From the NCBI RefSeq assembly GCF_013276795.1, contig NZ_VMLR01000004.1, positions 1 through 64,000 of the forward strand: DNA of 64,000 nucleotides. Reading direction: 5' to 3'. The position numbers and the translations under genes are program-made. Below the pieces are notes generated by a model. That model did no database searches. It worked only from the letters and a program-made list of their open reading frames with translations, and was not told where the DNA came from. Every line of letters starts with the position of its first letter. Within the stretch, counting starts at the first letter, position 1. Shown one piece after another: positions 1-7,811 of the stretch. This stretch comes from Streptococcus sp. 2342 (GTDB lineage: Bacteria > Bacillota > Bacilli > Lactobacillales > Streptococcaceae).

Positions 1-236
1 ATTGTGGTAACAACAGGACCAGATGGAAAAGTAATTATTCCGAATAAAGACTTACCAGATGGGGAAATTCCAGGAACAGGTAAAATTACACCGCCAGGAA
101 AACCTTCTGTTGAAGTAAACGTAAAAACACCTAAGAAATTAGATCCAAATGCACCTCAAACAGAACAACCAGGTGAAATTGAAATTACAAGAAAACCAAA
201 TGGAGATGCAGTAGTAACGCCTAAGAAACCAGATGG
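1..236 (+). repeat. Perfect 236-bp repeat, copy 1 (copy 2 at 829-1064)
   Basis: Bases 1-236 are identical to 829-1064, a period of 828 bp or 276 residues (three modules). Copy 1 may extend left of the window. Neighbouring modules have diverged at silent and replacement sites, so this pair reflects a recent intragenic duplication or gene conversion. Confidence 0.95.
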
Positions 237-1839
237 CTCAGCATATCCACCAGGAACGAAGGTAGTTATTCCAGGTGATAATAATACAACAATTGAGGTA
301 GTGATTGGAAATGACGGTTCAGGAACAGTTCCAAACGATAAACTTCCAAAAACTGATAAATCAGGAAAAGGTATCGTAACAGAGCCGAATAAGAGACCAT
401 CTAATCCAGTTGATGTAACAACACCAGCCCGTAAGACACCAACGGTTGAACTAGATCAAGATCCAAATACAGGAGACGTGACAGTAACACCTAAGAAACC
501 AGATGGGTCAACATACCCACCAGGAACGATAGTTGAAATTCCAGGAAAAGATGGAAATCCAATTAGAGTAGAAATTGGACAAAATGGTAAGGGGACAGTT
601 CCAAATAGTGAATTACCAGACGGAAAAACATCAGGTAATGCTAAGATAGCAGAACCGAATAAACCTGTTGAAAATGTGACTGTTGAAACACCAGCTCGTT
701 TAACACCGGCAATAGTATTAGATCAAGATCCAAATACAGGAGATGTAACGGTAACACCTAAGAAACCAGATGGAACAACATATCCACCAGGAACTACGGT
801 AGAAATTCCAGGTAAGAATGGCACACCGATTGTGGTAACAACAGGACCAGATGGAAAAGTAATTATTCCGAATAAAGACTTACCAGATGGGGAAATTCCA
901 GGAACAGGTAAAATTACACCGCCAGGAAAACCTTCTGTTGAAGTAAACGTAAAAACACCTAAGAAATTAGATCCAAATGCACCTCAAACAGAACAACCAG
1001 GTGAAATTGAAATTACAAGAAAACCAAATGGAGATGCAGTAGTAACGCCTAAGAAACCAGATGGAACAACATACCCACCTGGAACGAAAGTAGTTATCCC
1101 AGGTGATAACAATACTCCAATCGAAGTTATTATCGGAGATAATGGATCAGGTGAAGTGCCAAATGATAAACTTCCAAAAGGAAATTTACCAGGAAAAGGT
1201 ATCGTAACAGAACCGAATAAGAGACCATCTAATCCAGTTGATGTGACAACGCCAGCCCGTAAGACCCCAACAATAGAGTTACAACAAGATCCAGATACAG
1301 GGGAAGTAACAGTAACGCCTAAGAAACCAGATGGGTCAACATACCCACCAGGAACTACGGTAGAAATTCCAGGTAAGAATGGAAATACAATCACTGTAAT
1401 AATTGGACAAGACGGTAAAGGTAAAGTACCAAACAGTGAATTACCAGACGGTAAAGTTCCAGGTACAGGTAAGATTACAGAACCAGGTCAATCAGCTGTA
1501 GAAGTTCCAGTAGAAACTCCAGCTAAGGTAACACCAGCAACACCAACAGATACAATTCCAGTTGCACCAGTGACACCTGATACGCCAGTCACACCAAATA
1601 CTAATGGAGGTTCTGGTCAAGATACACCTGCACCAACAAGTCCAATTCCAGATGCAGTTACTCCGAATGCAAATCATGAAGATACTACAGATGCTAGTGA
1701 TAATGGAGCTAAGTCAAATGATTCTCAAAATGTATTACCAAATACAGGAACAGAATCAAATGCGACTCTTGCATCTCTAGGACTTCTTGGTATGCTAGGT
1801 GGTCTCGGACTTGCTCTTGGAAAGAAAAAAGAAGACTAA
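1..1839 (+). CDS. Repetitive LPXTG cell-wall-anchored surface protein (5' end outside window)
   Basis: The frame is open from base 1, so the start, signal peptide and N-terminal domains lie upstream. The visible 612 residues hold five copies of an 89-97 residue Pro/Gly/Lys/Thr-rich module with a TPKKPDG-x2-YPPGT core; the cores begin near 220, 490, 757, 1048 and 1318. A Pro/Thr/Ser-rich wall-spanning stretch follows (about 1495-1730), then LPNTG at 1735-1749, a hydrophobic segment and a KKKED tail. That is a complete sortase A sorting signal, so the protein should be covalently attached to peptidoglycan. The modules resemble stacked beta-sandwich domains of streptococcal adhesins. That is inference, and I cannot name the adhesin or its ligand. 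A hairpin terminator follows. Confidence 0.93.
   Translation: MVVTTGPDGKVIIPNKDLPDGEIPGTGKITPPGKPSVEVNVKTPKKLDPNAPQTEQPGEIEITRKPNGDAVVTPKKPDGSAYPPGTKVVIPGDNNTTIEVVIGNDGSGTVPNDKLPKTDKSGKGIVTEPNKRPSNPVDVTTPARKTPTVELDQDPNTGDVTVTPKKPDGSTYPPGTIVEIPGKDGNPIRVEIGQNGKGTVPNSELPDGKTSGNAKIAEPNKPVENVTVETPARLTPAIVLDQDPNTGDVTVTPKKPDGTTYPPGTTVEIPGKNGTPIVVTTGPDGKVIIPNKDLPDGEIPGTGKITPPGKPSVEVNVKTPKKLDPNAPQTEQPGEIEITRKPNGDAVVTPKKPDGTTYPPGTKVVIPGDNNTPIEVIIGDNGSGEVPNDKLPKGNLPGKGIVTEPNKRPSNPVDVTTPARKTPTIELQQDPDTGEVTVTPKKPDGSTYPPGTTVEIPGKNGNTITVIIGQDGKGKVPNSELPDGKVPGTGKITEPGQSAVEVPVETPAKVTPATPTDTIPVAPVTPDTPVTPNTNGGSGQDTPAPTSPIPDAVTPNANHEDTTDASDNGAKSNDSQNVLPNTGTESNATLASLGLLGMLGGLGLALGKKKED
829..1064 (+). repeat. Perfect 236-bp repeat, copy 2
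   Basis: Identical to 1-236. The two copies separate after the codons for KKPDG, where copy 1 continues with Ser-Ala-Tyr and copy 2 with Thr-Thr-Tyr. Confidence 0.95.
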
Positions 1840-1942
1840 AAAATTAGTCAAATGAACATTCATTCTTTTGTGTTTTAACAACGAACTAGATTGATTCTGA
1901 TAGTTGTGTTATCCATAAAATACAAAGAATGATTAGATAAAG

Positions 1943-1998
1943 AAAGCGAACAATGCTAGGATTTTGTTAAAGGGAATTCTAAGTATTGTTCGCTTTTT
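1943..1998 (+). terminator. Terminator of the LPXTG gene
   Basis: AAAGCGAACAAT (from 1943) pairs with ATTGTTCGCTTT (from 1984), and the pairing extends inward through CTAG/CTAAG. A T-run follows at 1994-1998. The T-run lies inside the spacer of the hemW promoter, so terminator and promoter are fused. The 100 bp between the stop codon and this hairpin hold nothing else recognisable. Confidence 0.8.
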
Positions 1999-2008
1999 GT
2001 GGTATAAT
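1998..2008 (+). promoter_or_regulatory. Extended -10 promoter of hemW, probably leaderless
   Basis: A perfect TnTGnTATAAT occupies 1998-2008. The ATG of hemW is at 2016, seven bases after the hexamer, about where transcription should start. No Shine-Dalgarno sequence precedes the ATG. Confidence 0.75.
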
Positions 2009-2015
2009 AATTACT

Positions 2016-3146
2016 ATGCAGAAAAAACCAACGTCAGCCTATGTGCACATCCCATTTTGTACCCAGATTTGTTATTATTGTGATTTTTCAAAAGTTTTCA
2101 TCAAGAATCAGCCAGTCGACAGCTATTTGGAACATCTGTTAGAAGAGTTTCAATCTTATGATATTCAAAAGTTGCGGACCCTCTACATCGGTGGTGGGAC
2201 ACCAACAGCTTTGTCAGCTCCGCAACTGGAGGTATTGCTGGATGGCTTGACTAAAAACTTGGACTTGTCTGTCTTGGATGAGTTGACCATTGAAGCCAAT
2301 CCAGGCGACTTGGACGCGGATAAGATTGCTGTTTTGAAGAACTCGGCTGTCAATCGTGTTTCGCTAGGCGTGCAGACCTTTGATGACAAGATGCTGAAAA
2401 AGATTGGGCGCAGTCATTTGGAGAAGGATATTTATGAAAATATCGACCGTTTGAAACTGGCTGGTTTTGACAATATCTCCATTGATTTGATTTATGCGCT
2501 GCCTGGTCAGACCATGGATCAAGTCAAGGAAAATGTGGCTAAGGCAATTGGACTGGATATTCCCCATATGAGTCTGTATAGCTTGATTTTAGAAAATCAT
2601 ACGGTCTTTATGAACCGAATGCGACGAGGGAAATTGCCTCTGCCTAAGGAGGAACTGGAAGCTGAGATGTTTGAGTATATCATCGCAGAGCTGGAGCGAG
2701 CTGGTTTTGAGCATTATGAGATTTCTAATTTCTCCAAGCCTGGTTTTGAAAGTCGCCACAATCTCATGTACTGGGACAATGCTGAATACTATGGCATCGG
2801 TGCTGGAGCATCTGGTTATGTCAATGGTGTTCGCTATAAAAATCATGGCCCGATTCGCCATTATCTCAGTGCAGTTGAGGAAGGCAATGCTCGTATCACA
2901 GAAGAGCACCTGAGTCAAAAAGAGCAAATGGAAGAAGAAATGTTCCTGGGACTCCGCAAGAAATCAGGAGTCTCCATGGTGCGATTTGAGGAAAAATTTG
3001 GACGGTCTTTCGATGGACTTTATGGAGAAATTGTCAAGGACTTGGTTCAACAAGGTCTCATGCAAATAGAGGGTGACCGAGTTCGCATGACAAAAAGAGG
3101 TCTCTTTTTAGGAGACACCGTAGCAGAACGATTTATTTTGGAGTAG
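2016..3146 (+). CDS. hemW: HemW, radical SAM heme chaperone
   Basis: 376-residue radical SAM protein of the HemN/HemW family. The 4Fe-4S/SAM motif CxxxCxxC is at Cys15, Cys19 and Cys22, followed by Asp-Phe. Genuine coproporphyrinogen III dehydrogenases (HemN) have a fourth Cys (CxxxCxxCxC); its absence places this in the HemW heme-transfer branch. GGGTPT, the SAM-binding glycine motif, lies near residue 70. ATG 2016 fits the conserved N-terminus (MQKKPTSAYVHIPF), whereas upstream in-frame codons lie inside the preceding terminator. An acyl-ACP thioesterase gene follows one base after the stop, so these are probably cotranscribed. Older annotations call such proteins coproporphyrinogen oxidase, which the cysteine pattern does not support. 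Confidence 0.93.
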   Translation: MQKKPTSAYVHIPFCTQICYYCDFSKVFIKNQPVDSYLEHLLEEFQSYDIQKLRTLYIGGGTPTALSAPQLEVLLDGLTKNLDLSVLDELTIEANPGDLDADKIAVLKNSAVNRVSLGVQTFDDKMLKKIGRSHLEKDIYENIDRLKLAGFDNISIDLIYALPGQTMDQVKENVAKAIGLDIPHMSLYSLILENHTVFMNRMRRGKLPLPKEELEAEMFEYIIAELERAGFEHYEISNFSKPGFESRHNLMYWDNAEYYGIGAGASGYVNGVRYKNHGPIRHYLSAVEEGNARITEEHLSQKEQMEEEMFLGLRKKSGVSMVRFEEKFGRSFDGLYGEIVKDLVQQGLMQIEGDRVRMTKRGLFLGDTVAERFILE

Positions 3147-3147
3147 A

Positions 3148-3888
3148 ATGATGGGCTTAACTTATCAGATGAAAATGAAAATTCCTTTTGATATGGCTGA
3201 TATGAACGGTCATATCAAGCTTCCAGATGTGATTTTGCTATCCCTGCAAGTTTCAGGGATGCAGTCGATTGAACTGGGAGTTAGTGATAAGGCCATTTTG
3301 GAAGACTATAATCTGGTCTGGATTATCGTAGAATATGATATTGAGGTGGTTCGTTTGCCTCGTTTTGCGGAAGAAATTACCATCGAAACGGAAGCCTTGA
3401 GCTACAATCGACTTTTTTGCTACCGTCGCTTTACTATTTATAATGAAGCGGGGCAGGAGCTCATCCATATGATGGCGACTTTTGTTCTCATGGACCGCGA
3501 CAGTCGAAAAGTCCATGCTGTTGAACCTGAGATTGTGGCTCCTTACCAGTCTGATTTTGATAAAAAGCTCATCCGCGGACCAAAGTATGAATCCTTGGAC
3601 GAGCCAGTCAGCAAGGATTACCATGTTCGTTTTTACGACTTGGATATGAATGGCCATGTCAATAACAGTAAATACTTGGACTGGATTTTTGAGGTTCTGG
3701 GAGCGGACTTTTTGACCCAATATATTCCCAAGAAAATCAACCTCAAGTATGTCAAGGAAGTTCGACCAGGTGGGGTAATCACATCGGCTGTTGAACGGAC
3801 TGGATTGGAAAGCAAGCATGAAATTACAAGCGACGGTGCTACTAATGCCCAAGCTATCATCACTTGGCAAGAAATGAAGAAGGATTAG
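3148..3888 (+). CDS. Acyl-ACP thioesterase
   Basis: 246 residues with two hot-dog folds in tandem, as in plant FatA/FatB-type and bacterial acyl-ACP thioesterases. Each half has a matching core: DMADMNGHIKLPD near the N-terminus and DLDMNGHVNNSKYLDW in the second half. These enzymes release free fatty acids from acyl carrier protein in the cytosol. The gene begins with two consecutive ATG codons (3148 and 3151), and GGAG at about 3139 precedes both. It sits one base downstream of hemW and ten bases before a HAD phosphatase gene, so it looks like the second gene of a four-gene operon. Family assignment is firm; chain-length preference cannot be read from the sequence. Confidence 0.88.
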   Translation: MMGLTYQMKMKIPFDMADMNGHIKLPDVILLSLQVSGMQSIELGVSDKAILEDYNLVWIIVEYDIEVVRLPRFAEEITIETEALSYNRLFCYRRFTIYNEAGQELIHMMATFVLMDRDSRKVHAVEPEIVAPYQSDFDKKLIRGPKYESLDEPVSKDYHVRFYDLDMNGHVNNSKYLDWIFEVLGADFLTQYIPKKINLKYVKEVRPGGVITSAVERTGLESKHEITSDGATNAQAIITWQEMKKD

Positions 3889-3898
3889 GGAGAAATAG

Positions 3899-4672
3899 AT
3901 GAAATATAAAGGCTATTTAATTGATTTAGACGGTACTATTTACAAGGGAAAAGACCGAATCCCGGCTGGAGAGGCTTTTGTCCATGAATTGCAAAAGCTA
4001 GACATCCCCTATCTCTTTGTAACAAACAATACAACCCGTACTCCTGAGAGTGTTCAAGAGATGTTGGCTCAGAATTTTAATATCGATACGCCCCTATCGA
4101 CTGTCTACACAGCGACTTTGGCAACCATCGACTATATGAATGACTTGGGTCTTGAAAAGACCGTCTATGTTATTGGAGAATCAGGGCTCAAGGAAGCCAT
4201 CAAGGCGGCTGGTTATGTAGAAGACAAGAAAAATCCTGCCTATGTAGTAGTAGGCCTGGATTGGCAAGTCGACTATGAAAAATTTGCCACAGCAACTCTA
4301 GCTATCCAAAAGGGTGCTCACTTTATCGGAACCAATCCTGATCTCAACATCCCTACAGAACGCGGTCTTTTGCCAGGGGCTGGTTCACTAATTACACTTC
4401 TTGAAGTAGCAACACGAGTGAAGCCTATTTATATCGGAAAACCAAATGCTATCATTATGGACAAGGCGGTTGAGCACTTAGGTTTGCAACGTGAAGAGTT
4501 GATCATGGTTGGGGACAATTATCTGACTGATATTCGGGCTGGGATTGACAATGGCATTCCAACGCTCTTGGTGACGACAGGTTTTACCAAGGCAGAAGAA
4601 GTGGCAGACCTGCCAATCGCACCGACTCATGTAGTTTCTAGCCTTGCGGAGTGGGATTTTGATGAAAACTAA
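3899..4672 (+). CDS. HAD subfamily IIA phosphatase (NagD/YutF-like)
   Basis: 257 residues. Motif I is DLDGT with nucleophile Asp9 and acid/base Asp11; the threonine of VTNNTTRT is motif [11 protein letters not shown] near residue 204 is the metal-binding motif IV. The cap between motifs II and III is of the C2a (NagD) type. Relatives dephosphorylate small phosphorylated metabolites such as 5' nucleotides and glycerol phosphates; the substrate here is unknown. GGAG at 3889-3892 is the ribosome-binding site for ATG 3899. The 3' end overlaps the next gene by 11 bp, which suggests translational coupling. Confidence 0.9.
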   Translation: MKYKGYLIDLDGTIYKGKDRIPAGEAFVHELQKLDIPYLFVTNNTTRTPESVQEMLAQNFNIDTPLSTVYTATLATIDYMNDLGLEKTVYVIGESGLKEAIKAAGYVEDKKNPAYVVVGLDWQVDYEKFATATLAIQKGAHFIGTNPDLNIPTERGLLPGAGSLITLLEVATRVKPIYIGKPNAIIMDKAVEHLGLQREELIMVGDNYLTDIRAGIDNGIPTLLVTTGFTKAEEVADLPIAPTHVVSSLAEWDFDEN

Positions 4673-5279
4673 ACTGATCTTTTGGAGTTCTATGCTCTTT
4701 CTCCTCTCCCTCTCAATCCTTTTGACTATTTATTTGGCTTGGATTTTTTATCCGCTGGAAGTTCAGTGGCTGAACTTGACGGATCGAGTTTATCTAAAAC
4801 CCGAAACCATTCAATATAACTTTCATATCTTGATGGATTACCTGACCAATCCATTTAGCCAAGTCTTAGAGATGCCAGATTTTCGTTCGTCAGCAGCTGG
4901 TCTGCACCACTTTGTGGTTGTGAAGAATCTCTTTCATCTAGTTCAGTTTATTGCCCTTGTGACACTACCAAGCTTCTATTTCTTTGTCAAAGGGATTGTG
5001 AAAAAGGGCTTCTTGTCTCTATTTAGTAAGGGGATTCTGACCCTAGTAGTCTTGCCTTTGCTGATTGGTCTTGGGGGAATTTTGATTGGTTTTGACCAAT
5101 TCTTTACTCTTTTCCATCAAATTCTCTTTGTGGGAGATGATACCTGGCTTTTTGACTCAGGCAAGGATCCAGTGATTCTGATTTTGCCAGAGACCTTTTT
5201 CCTTCATGCCTTCCTCCTCTTTTTTGCCCTCTATGAAAGCTTCTTTGGCTATCTGTGTCTGAAAAGTCGTAGGAAGTGA
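4662..5279 (+). CDS. TIGR01906/DUF1461 integral membrane protein
   Basis: 205 residues with about four to five hydrophobic segments: one right after MKTKLIFW, one around residue 95, one around residue 125 and one near the C-terminus. A long, probably extracellular loop follows the first segment. The pattern and the position after the HAD gene match the streptococcal TIGR01906 family, whose function is unknown. ATG 4662 is preferred because GCGGAG at 4647-4652 sits at a good distance. A longer frame would need a TTG at 4644, which lies inside that ribosome-binding region. It overlaps the HAD gene by 11 bp and appears to be last in the hemW operon. Confidence 0.82.
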   Translation: MKTKLIFWSSMLFLLSLSILLTIYLAWIFYPLEVQWLNLTDRVYLKPETIQYNFHILMDYLTNPFSQVLEMPDFRSSAAGLHHFVVVKNLFHLVQFIALVTLPSFYFFVKGIVKKGFLSLFSKGILTLVVLPLLIGLGGILIGFDQFFTLFHQILFVGDDTWLFDSGKDPVILILPETFFLHAFLLFFALYESFFGYLCLKSRRK

Positions 5280-5410
5280 ATTGAAAGCTGTTTTTAATTT
5301 GTATATATAAAATTGTATGTCGTTTGAAACCATCGTTAAGAATGAATTAATCAAATCGAATTGTGTCAATCGTTCGCGAACAGTCTATTAAATTTTAGAA
5401 ATAAGTTTAT

Positions 5411-5435
5411 AAAAGGAGGTCTGAGCCTCCTTTTT
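5411..5435 (+). terminator. Terminator upstream of nnrD
   Basis: AAAAGGAGG-TCTGAG-CCTCCTTTTT is a compact GC hairpin with a T-run. It closes the hemW-thioesterase-HAD-membrane protein unit. The TATAAT of the nnrD promoter (5440-5445) starts five bases later. The 130 bp before it (5280-5410) hold nothing I can identify. Confidence 0.85.
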
Positions 5436-5465
5436 GTTGTATAATAAAAGAGAGAGGAAAAAAGG

Positions 5466-6320
5466 ATGAAAGTGATTGATCAAGCATTATTAGAAAAAGT
5501 CATTATTGAACGTTCTCGTACCAGTCATAAAGGAGACTACGGTCGTCTGCTGTTGCTGGGTGGGACTTATCCTTATGGTGGTGCTATCATCATGGCTGCT
5601 TTGGCAGCTGTTAAAAGCGGTGCAGGATTGGTGACCGTTGGAACGGACAGGGAAAATATTCCAGCTCTGCACAGCCATTTACCTGAGACTATGGGCTTTT
5701 CTCTTCAAGACCAGCAGTTGTTAAAAGAGCAATTGGAGAAGGCAGAAGTTGTCTTGCTGGGGCCTGGTTTACGAGACGATACTTTTGGAGAAAATCTAGT
5801 AAAACAGGTCTCTACTAGCTTAAAAAAGAATCAGATTTTGATTGTAGACGGAGGTGCCTTGACCATTCTTGCTAGAACAAGTTTGTCATTTCCGTCTAAC
5901 CAGCTTATCCTAACTCCCCACCAAAAAGAATGGGAAAAGCTGTCTGGTATTACGATTAAAAAGCAAAACGAAGATACAACATCTAGTGCCCTGACTTCTT
6001 TCCCTCAAGGAACAATTTTGGTAGAGAAAGGTCCAACTACTCGTATTTGGCAAGTTGGCCAGTCTGATTATTACCAGTTACAGGTTGGCGGTCCCTATCA
6101 GGCGACTGGTGGTATGGGAGATACGCTTGCTGGAATGATTTCAGGATTTGCAGGCCAGTTTAAACAAGCTAGTCTCTACGAGCGTGTGGCAGTAGCGACC
6201 CATCTTCATTCAGCTATTGCCCAAGAACTAGCTCAAGAACAGTATGTGGTCTTGCCAACGGAGATTAGTAATTGTCTTCCTAAAGTAATGAAAAAAATAT
6301 CTCAACAAATACTGGGATAA
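5466..6320 (+). CDS. nnrD: ADP/ATP-dependent (S)-NAD(P)H-hydrate dehydratase
   Basis: 284-residue ribokinase-fold enzyme of the YjeF C-terminal (carbohydrate kinase) family. It repairs NADHX/NADPHX, damaged hydrated forms of NAD(P)H, using a nucleotide to drive dehydration. The signature GGMGDTLAGMISGF near residue 213 holds the catalytic Asp and nucleotide anion hole, LGPGLRDD lies near residue 99, and the N-terminal KGDYGRLLLLGG is typical. The epimerase half (NnrE) is not fused here, as usual in streptococci. TATAAT (5440-5445) and AGAGAGGAAAAAAGG give it its own promoter and ribosome-binding site. It converges on dacA across a shared terminator. Confidence 0.9.
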   Translation: MKVIDQALLEKVIIERSRTSHKGDYGRLLLLGGTYPYGGAIIMAALAAVKSGAGLVTVGTDRENIPALHSHLPETMGFSLQDQQLLKEQLEKAEVVLLGPGLRDDTFGENLVKQVSTSLKKNQILIVDGGALTILARTSLSFPSNQLILTPHQKEWEKLSGITIKKQNEDTTSSALTSFPQGTILVEKGPTTRIWQVGQSDYYQLQVGGPYQATGGMGDTLAGMISGFAGQFKQASLYERVAVATHLHSAIAQELAQEQYVVLPTEISNCLPKVMKKISQQILG

Positions 6321-6360
6321 AATTCAATTTTAGGAGAAAACGAAGTAAATATTACCACAA

Positions 6361-6410
6361 TAAAACGCATAATATCAAGTTTTTTTAGTACCTGATACCA
6401 TGCGTTTTTG
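6361..6410. terminator. Bidirectional terminator between nnrD and dacA
   Basis: TAAAACGCAT (6361-6370) pairs with ATGCGTTTTT (6400-6409), and an inner ATCA-x-GT / AC-x-TGAT helix extends it. It has a T-run on the plus side and an A-run that becomes a T-run on the minus side, as expected between converging genes. Confidence 0.75.
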
Positions 6411-6467
6411 ACTTTAACATTTTCTTTCTCTGTCTCTATTTTGAAGCAAGTTATTGCCCAGTATGTT

Positions 6468-7709
6468 TTATAATTTCTCGTTAACAAAGCGGACAAACTG
6501 ATTCCACCAAACTTTTAAGAAGAAGGCTTTTTCAATTTTCTTTTCTGCAACCATTTCGAAACTAGGGCGCTCTGTGGTGATGTAACCTTGACCAATCAAG
6601 TTCTTGTCTTCGTAAGTCAAATGGCCAACTACTGTTCCAGCTTCAAGTGGTGCTGGGATTGCTTTAGAATCAGGTGTGAATTGAACAGATTGGGAAGATT
6701 GATTCCCGACACGTTCAATTAGATAGATATCCTCTGGGGCCACTGCAGTGACTGTATCTTCTTTTCCATCTTGTACAGGTGCTTTGCTATCTTGATAGGC
6801 ATCGCCTTGCTGAACGATTTTACGAAGTGTAAATGTAGAAGAAATATAATCCATTAGGGAAGATGTAGCTGTAAACCGAGCGTAGGGATTATTGTCTTGA
6901 TGGTCTGCATTTAAAACAACTGTGATGACTCTCATGCCTTTTTCGACAGTAGTACCAACAAAAGACTCTCCAGCCTTATCTGTTGTTCCTGTTTTCAGTC
7001 CATCAAAACCACCACGATAAGCAGGCATACCTTCTAACATGTAGTTGGTAGAAGTGATTGTCATTCCAGCAAAAGTAGAAGAAGGTTTTTTGGTGATTTC
7101 CAAGACTTGTGGGTACTTTTTGATGAGGTTACGAGCAACGATAGCAACATCATAAGCGCTGAGCTTATTTTCATCATCTTTATTAGACCCTGGGTAAATG
7201 TTATCCCCTAGAGTCTCATTGTTAAGACCAGTTGTATTGACAACCGTGGCATCATTGATTCCCCATTCCAGAAGTTTTGCCCTCATCCTATCGACGAAGT
7301 CTTTCTCTGAGCCAGCAATTTTCTCAGCTAGGGCAATAGCGGCGCTGTTGGCACTAGATACTAGAGTTGCTTCAAGTAACTCTTCGACAGTATAATTACG
7401 GGCCTCCATAGGAACATTACTGGCTTCAGAATTTGTCGTCAATTGATAAGGATAATCAGAAATATCTACTGGGGTGGATAGTGTGATACTTCCATTTTCG
7501 AGTGCTTCATAGACCAGATAAACAGTAATCAATTTTGTTATGGAAGCAATTTCGACAGGTTGCGTTGCATCCTTCTCATAGAGAATTTTACCAGTATTTG
7601 CCTCAACAGCAATGGCATGTTTTGCAGCAATATTAAAATCTTGAGCAGCAACAGTAGAAGCACCTCCTAAAAGGGAGACAGTTAATAAAGTTAAAAATAT
7701 TTTTTTCAT
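6468..7709 (-). CDS. dacA: D-alanyl-D-alanine carboxypeptidase (PBP3)
   Basis: 413 residues, the same length as pneumococcal PBP3. A signal peptide covers residues 1-22 and ends at VAAQ. The penicillin-binding motifs are Ser56-Ile-Thr-Lys59 (nucleophile and general base), Ser-Ala-Asn near 119 and Lys-Thr-Gly near 240. A C-terminal beta domain precedes an amphipathic helix (FFLKVWWNQFVRFVNEKL) that attaches the enzyme to the outer face of the membrane. It removes the terminal D-Ala from peptidoglycan pentapeptides, limiting cross-linking and positioning septal synthesis. The promoter leaves almost no 5' UTR. Confidence 0.96.
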   Translation of the reverse strand: MKKIFLTLLTVSLLGGASTVAAQDFNIAAKHAIAVEANTGKILYEKDATQPVEIASITKLITVYLVYEALENGSITLSTPVDISDYPYQLTTNSEASNVPMEARNYTVEELLEATLVSSANSAAIALAEKIAGSEKDFVDRMRAKLLEWGINDATVVNTTGLNNETLGDNIYPGSNKDDENKLSAYDVAIVARNLIKKYPQVLEITKKPSSTFAGMTITSTNYMLEGMPAYRGGFDGLKTGTTDKAGESFVGTTVEKGMRVITVVLNADHQDNNPYARFTATSSLMDYISSTFTLRKIVQQGDAYQDSKAPVQDGKEDTVTAVAPEDIYLIERVGNQSSQSVQFTPDSKAIPAPLEAGTVVGHLTYEDKNLIGQGYITTERPSFEMVAEKKIEKAFFLKVWWNQFVRFVNEKL

Positions 7710-7718
7710 AGTAGTCTT

Positions 7719-7727
7719 ATTCTATCA
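7719..7727 (-). promoter_or_regulatory. Extended -10 of dacA, probably leaderless
   Basis: On the minus strand TGATAGAAT occupies 7727-7719. Only nine bases separate the hexamer from the ATG (7709), so the predicted start site falls within about three bases of the start codon. No Shine-Dalgarno sequence is present. Confidence 0.65.
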
Positions 7728-7811
7728 TAAAGAAAAAAAATATTCTTGCTTTAATAATTCATCCGTTAAGCTTTTTGAAAATATGGTAAAATAGAGTGAG
7801 GGAGGTAACTC

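Noticed and set aside
984..1394. 136-codon open frame on the minus strand of the LPXTG gene
   Set aside because: It mirrors the repeat coding sequence. It lacks a ribosome-binding site and does not resemble any protein family I know.
1..1560. Regularly spaced repeats that could suggest a CRISPR array
   Set aside because: The repeats are about 270 bp, in frame, and encode related protein modules. They are protein repeats and not 25-40 bp repeats with unique spacers.
2589..2927. 112-codon minus-strand open frame opposite hemW
   Set aside because: It overlaps a fully assigned gene, has no family resemblance and no ribosome-binding site.
2016..3146. Annotation of this gene as oxygen-independent coproporphyrinogen III oxidase (hemN)
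   Set aside because: The CxxxCxxC motif is followed by Asp-Phe and lacks the fourth Cys of HemN, and no other heme-synthesis genes are nearby.
5280..5410. Possible small gene or RNA between the membrane protein gene and nnrD
   Set aside because: The stretch is AT-rich with stops in all frames and no hairpin or motif I can support before the terminator at 5411.
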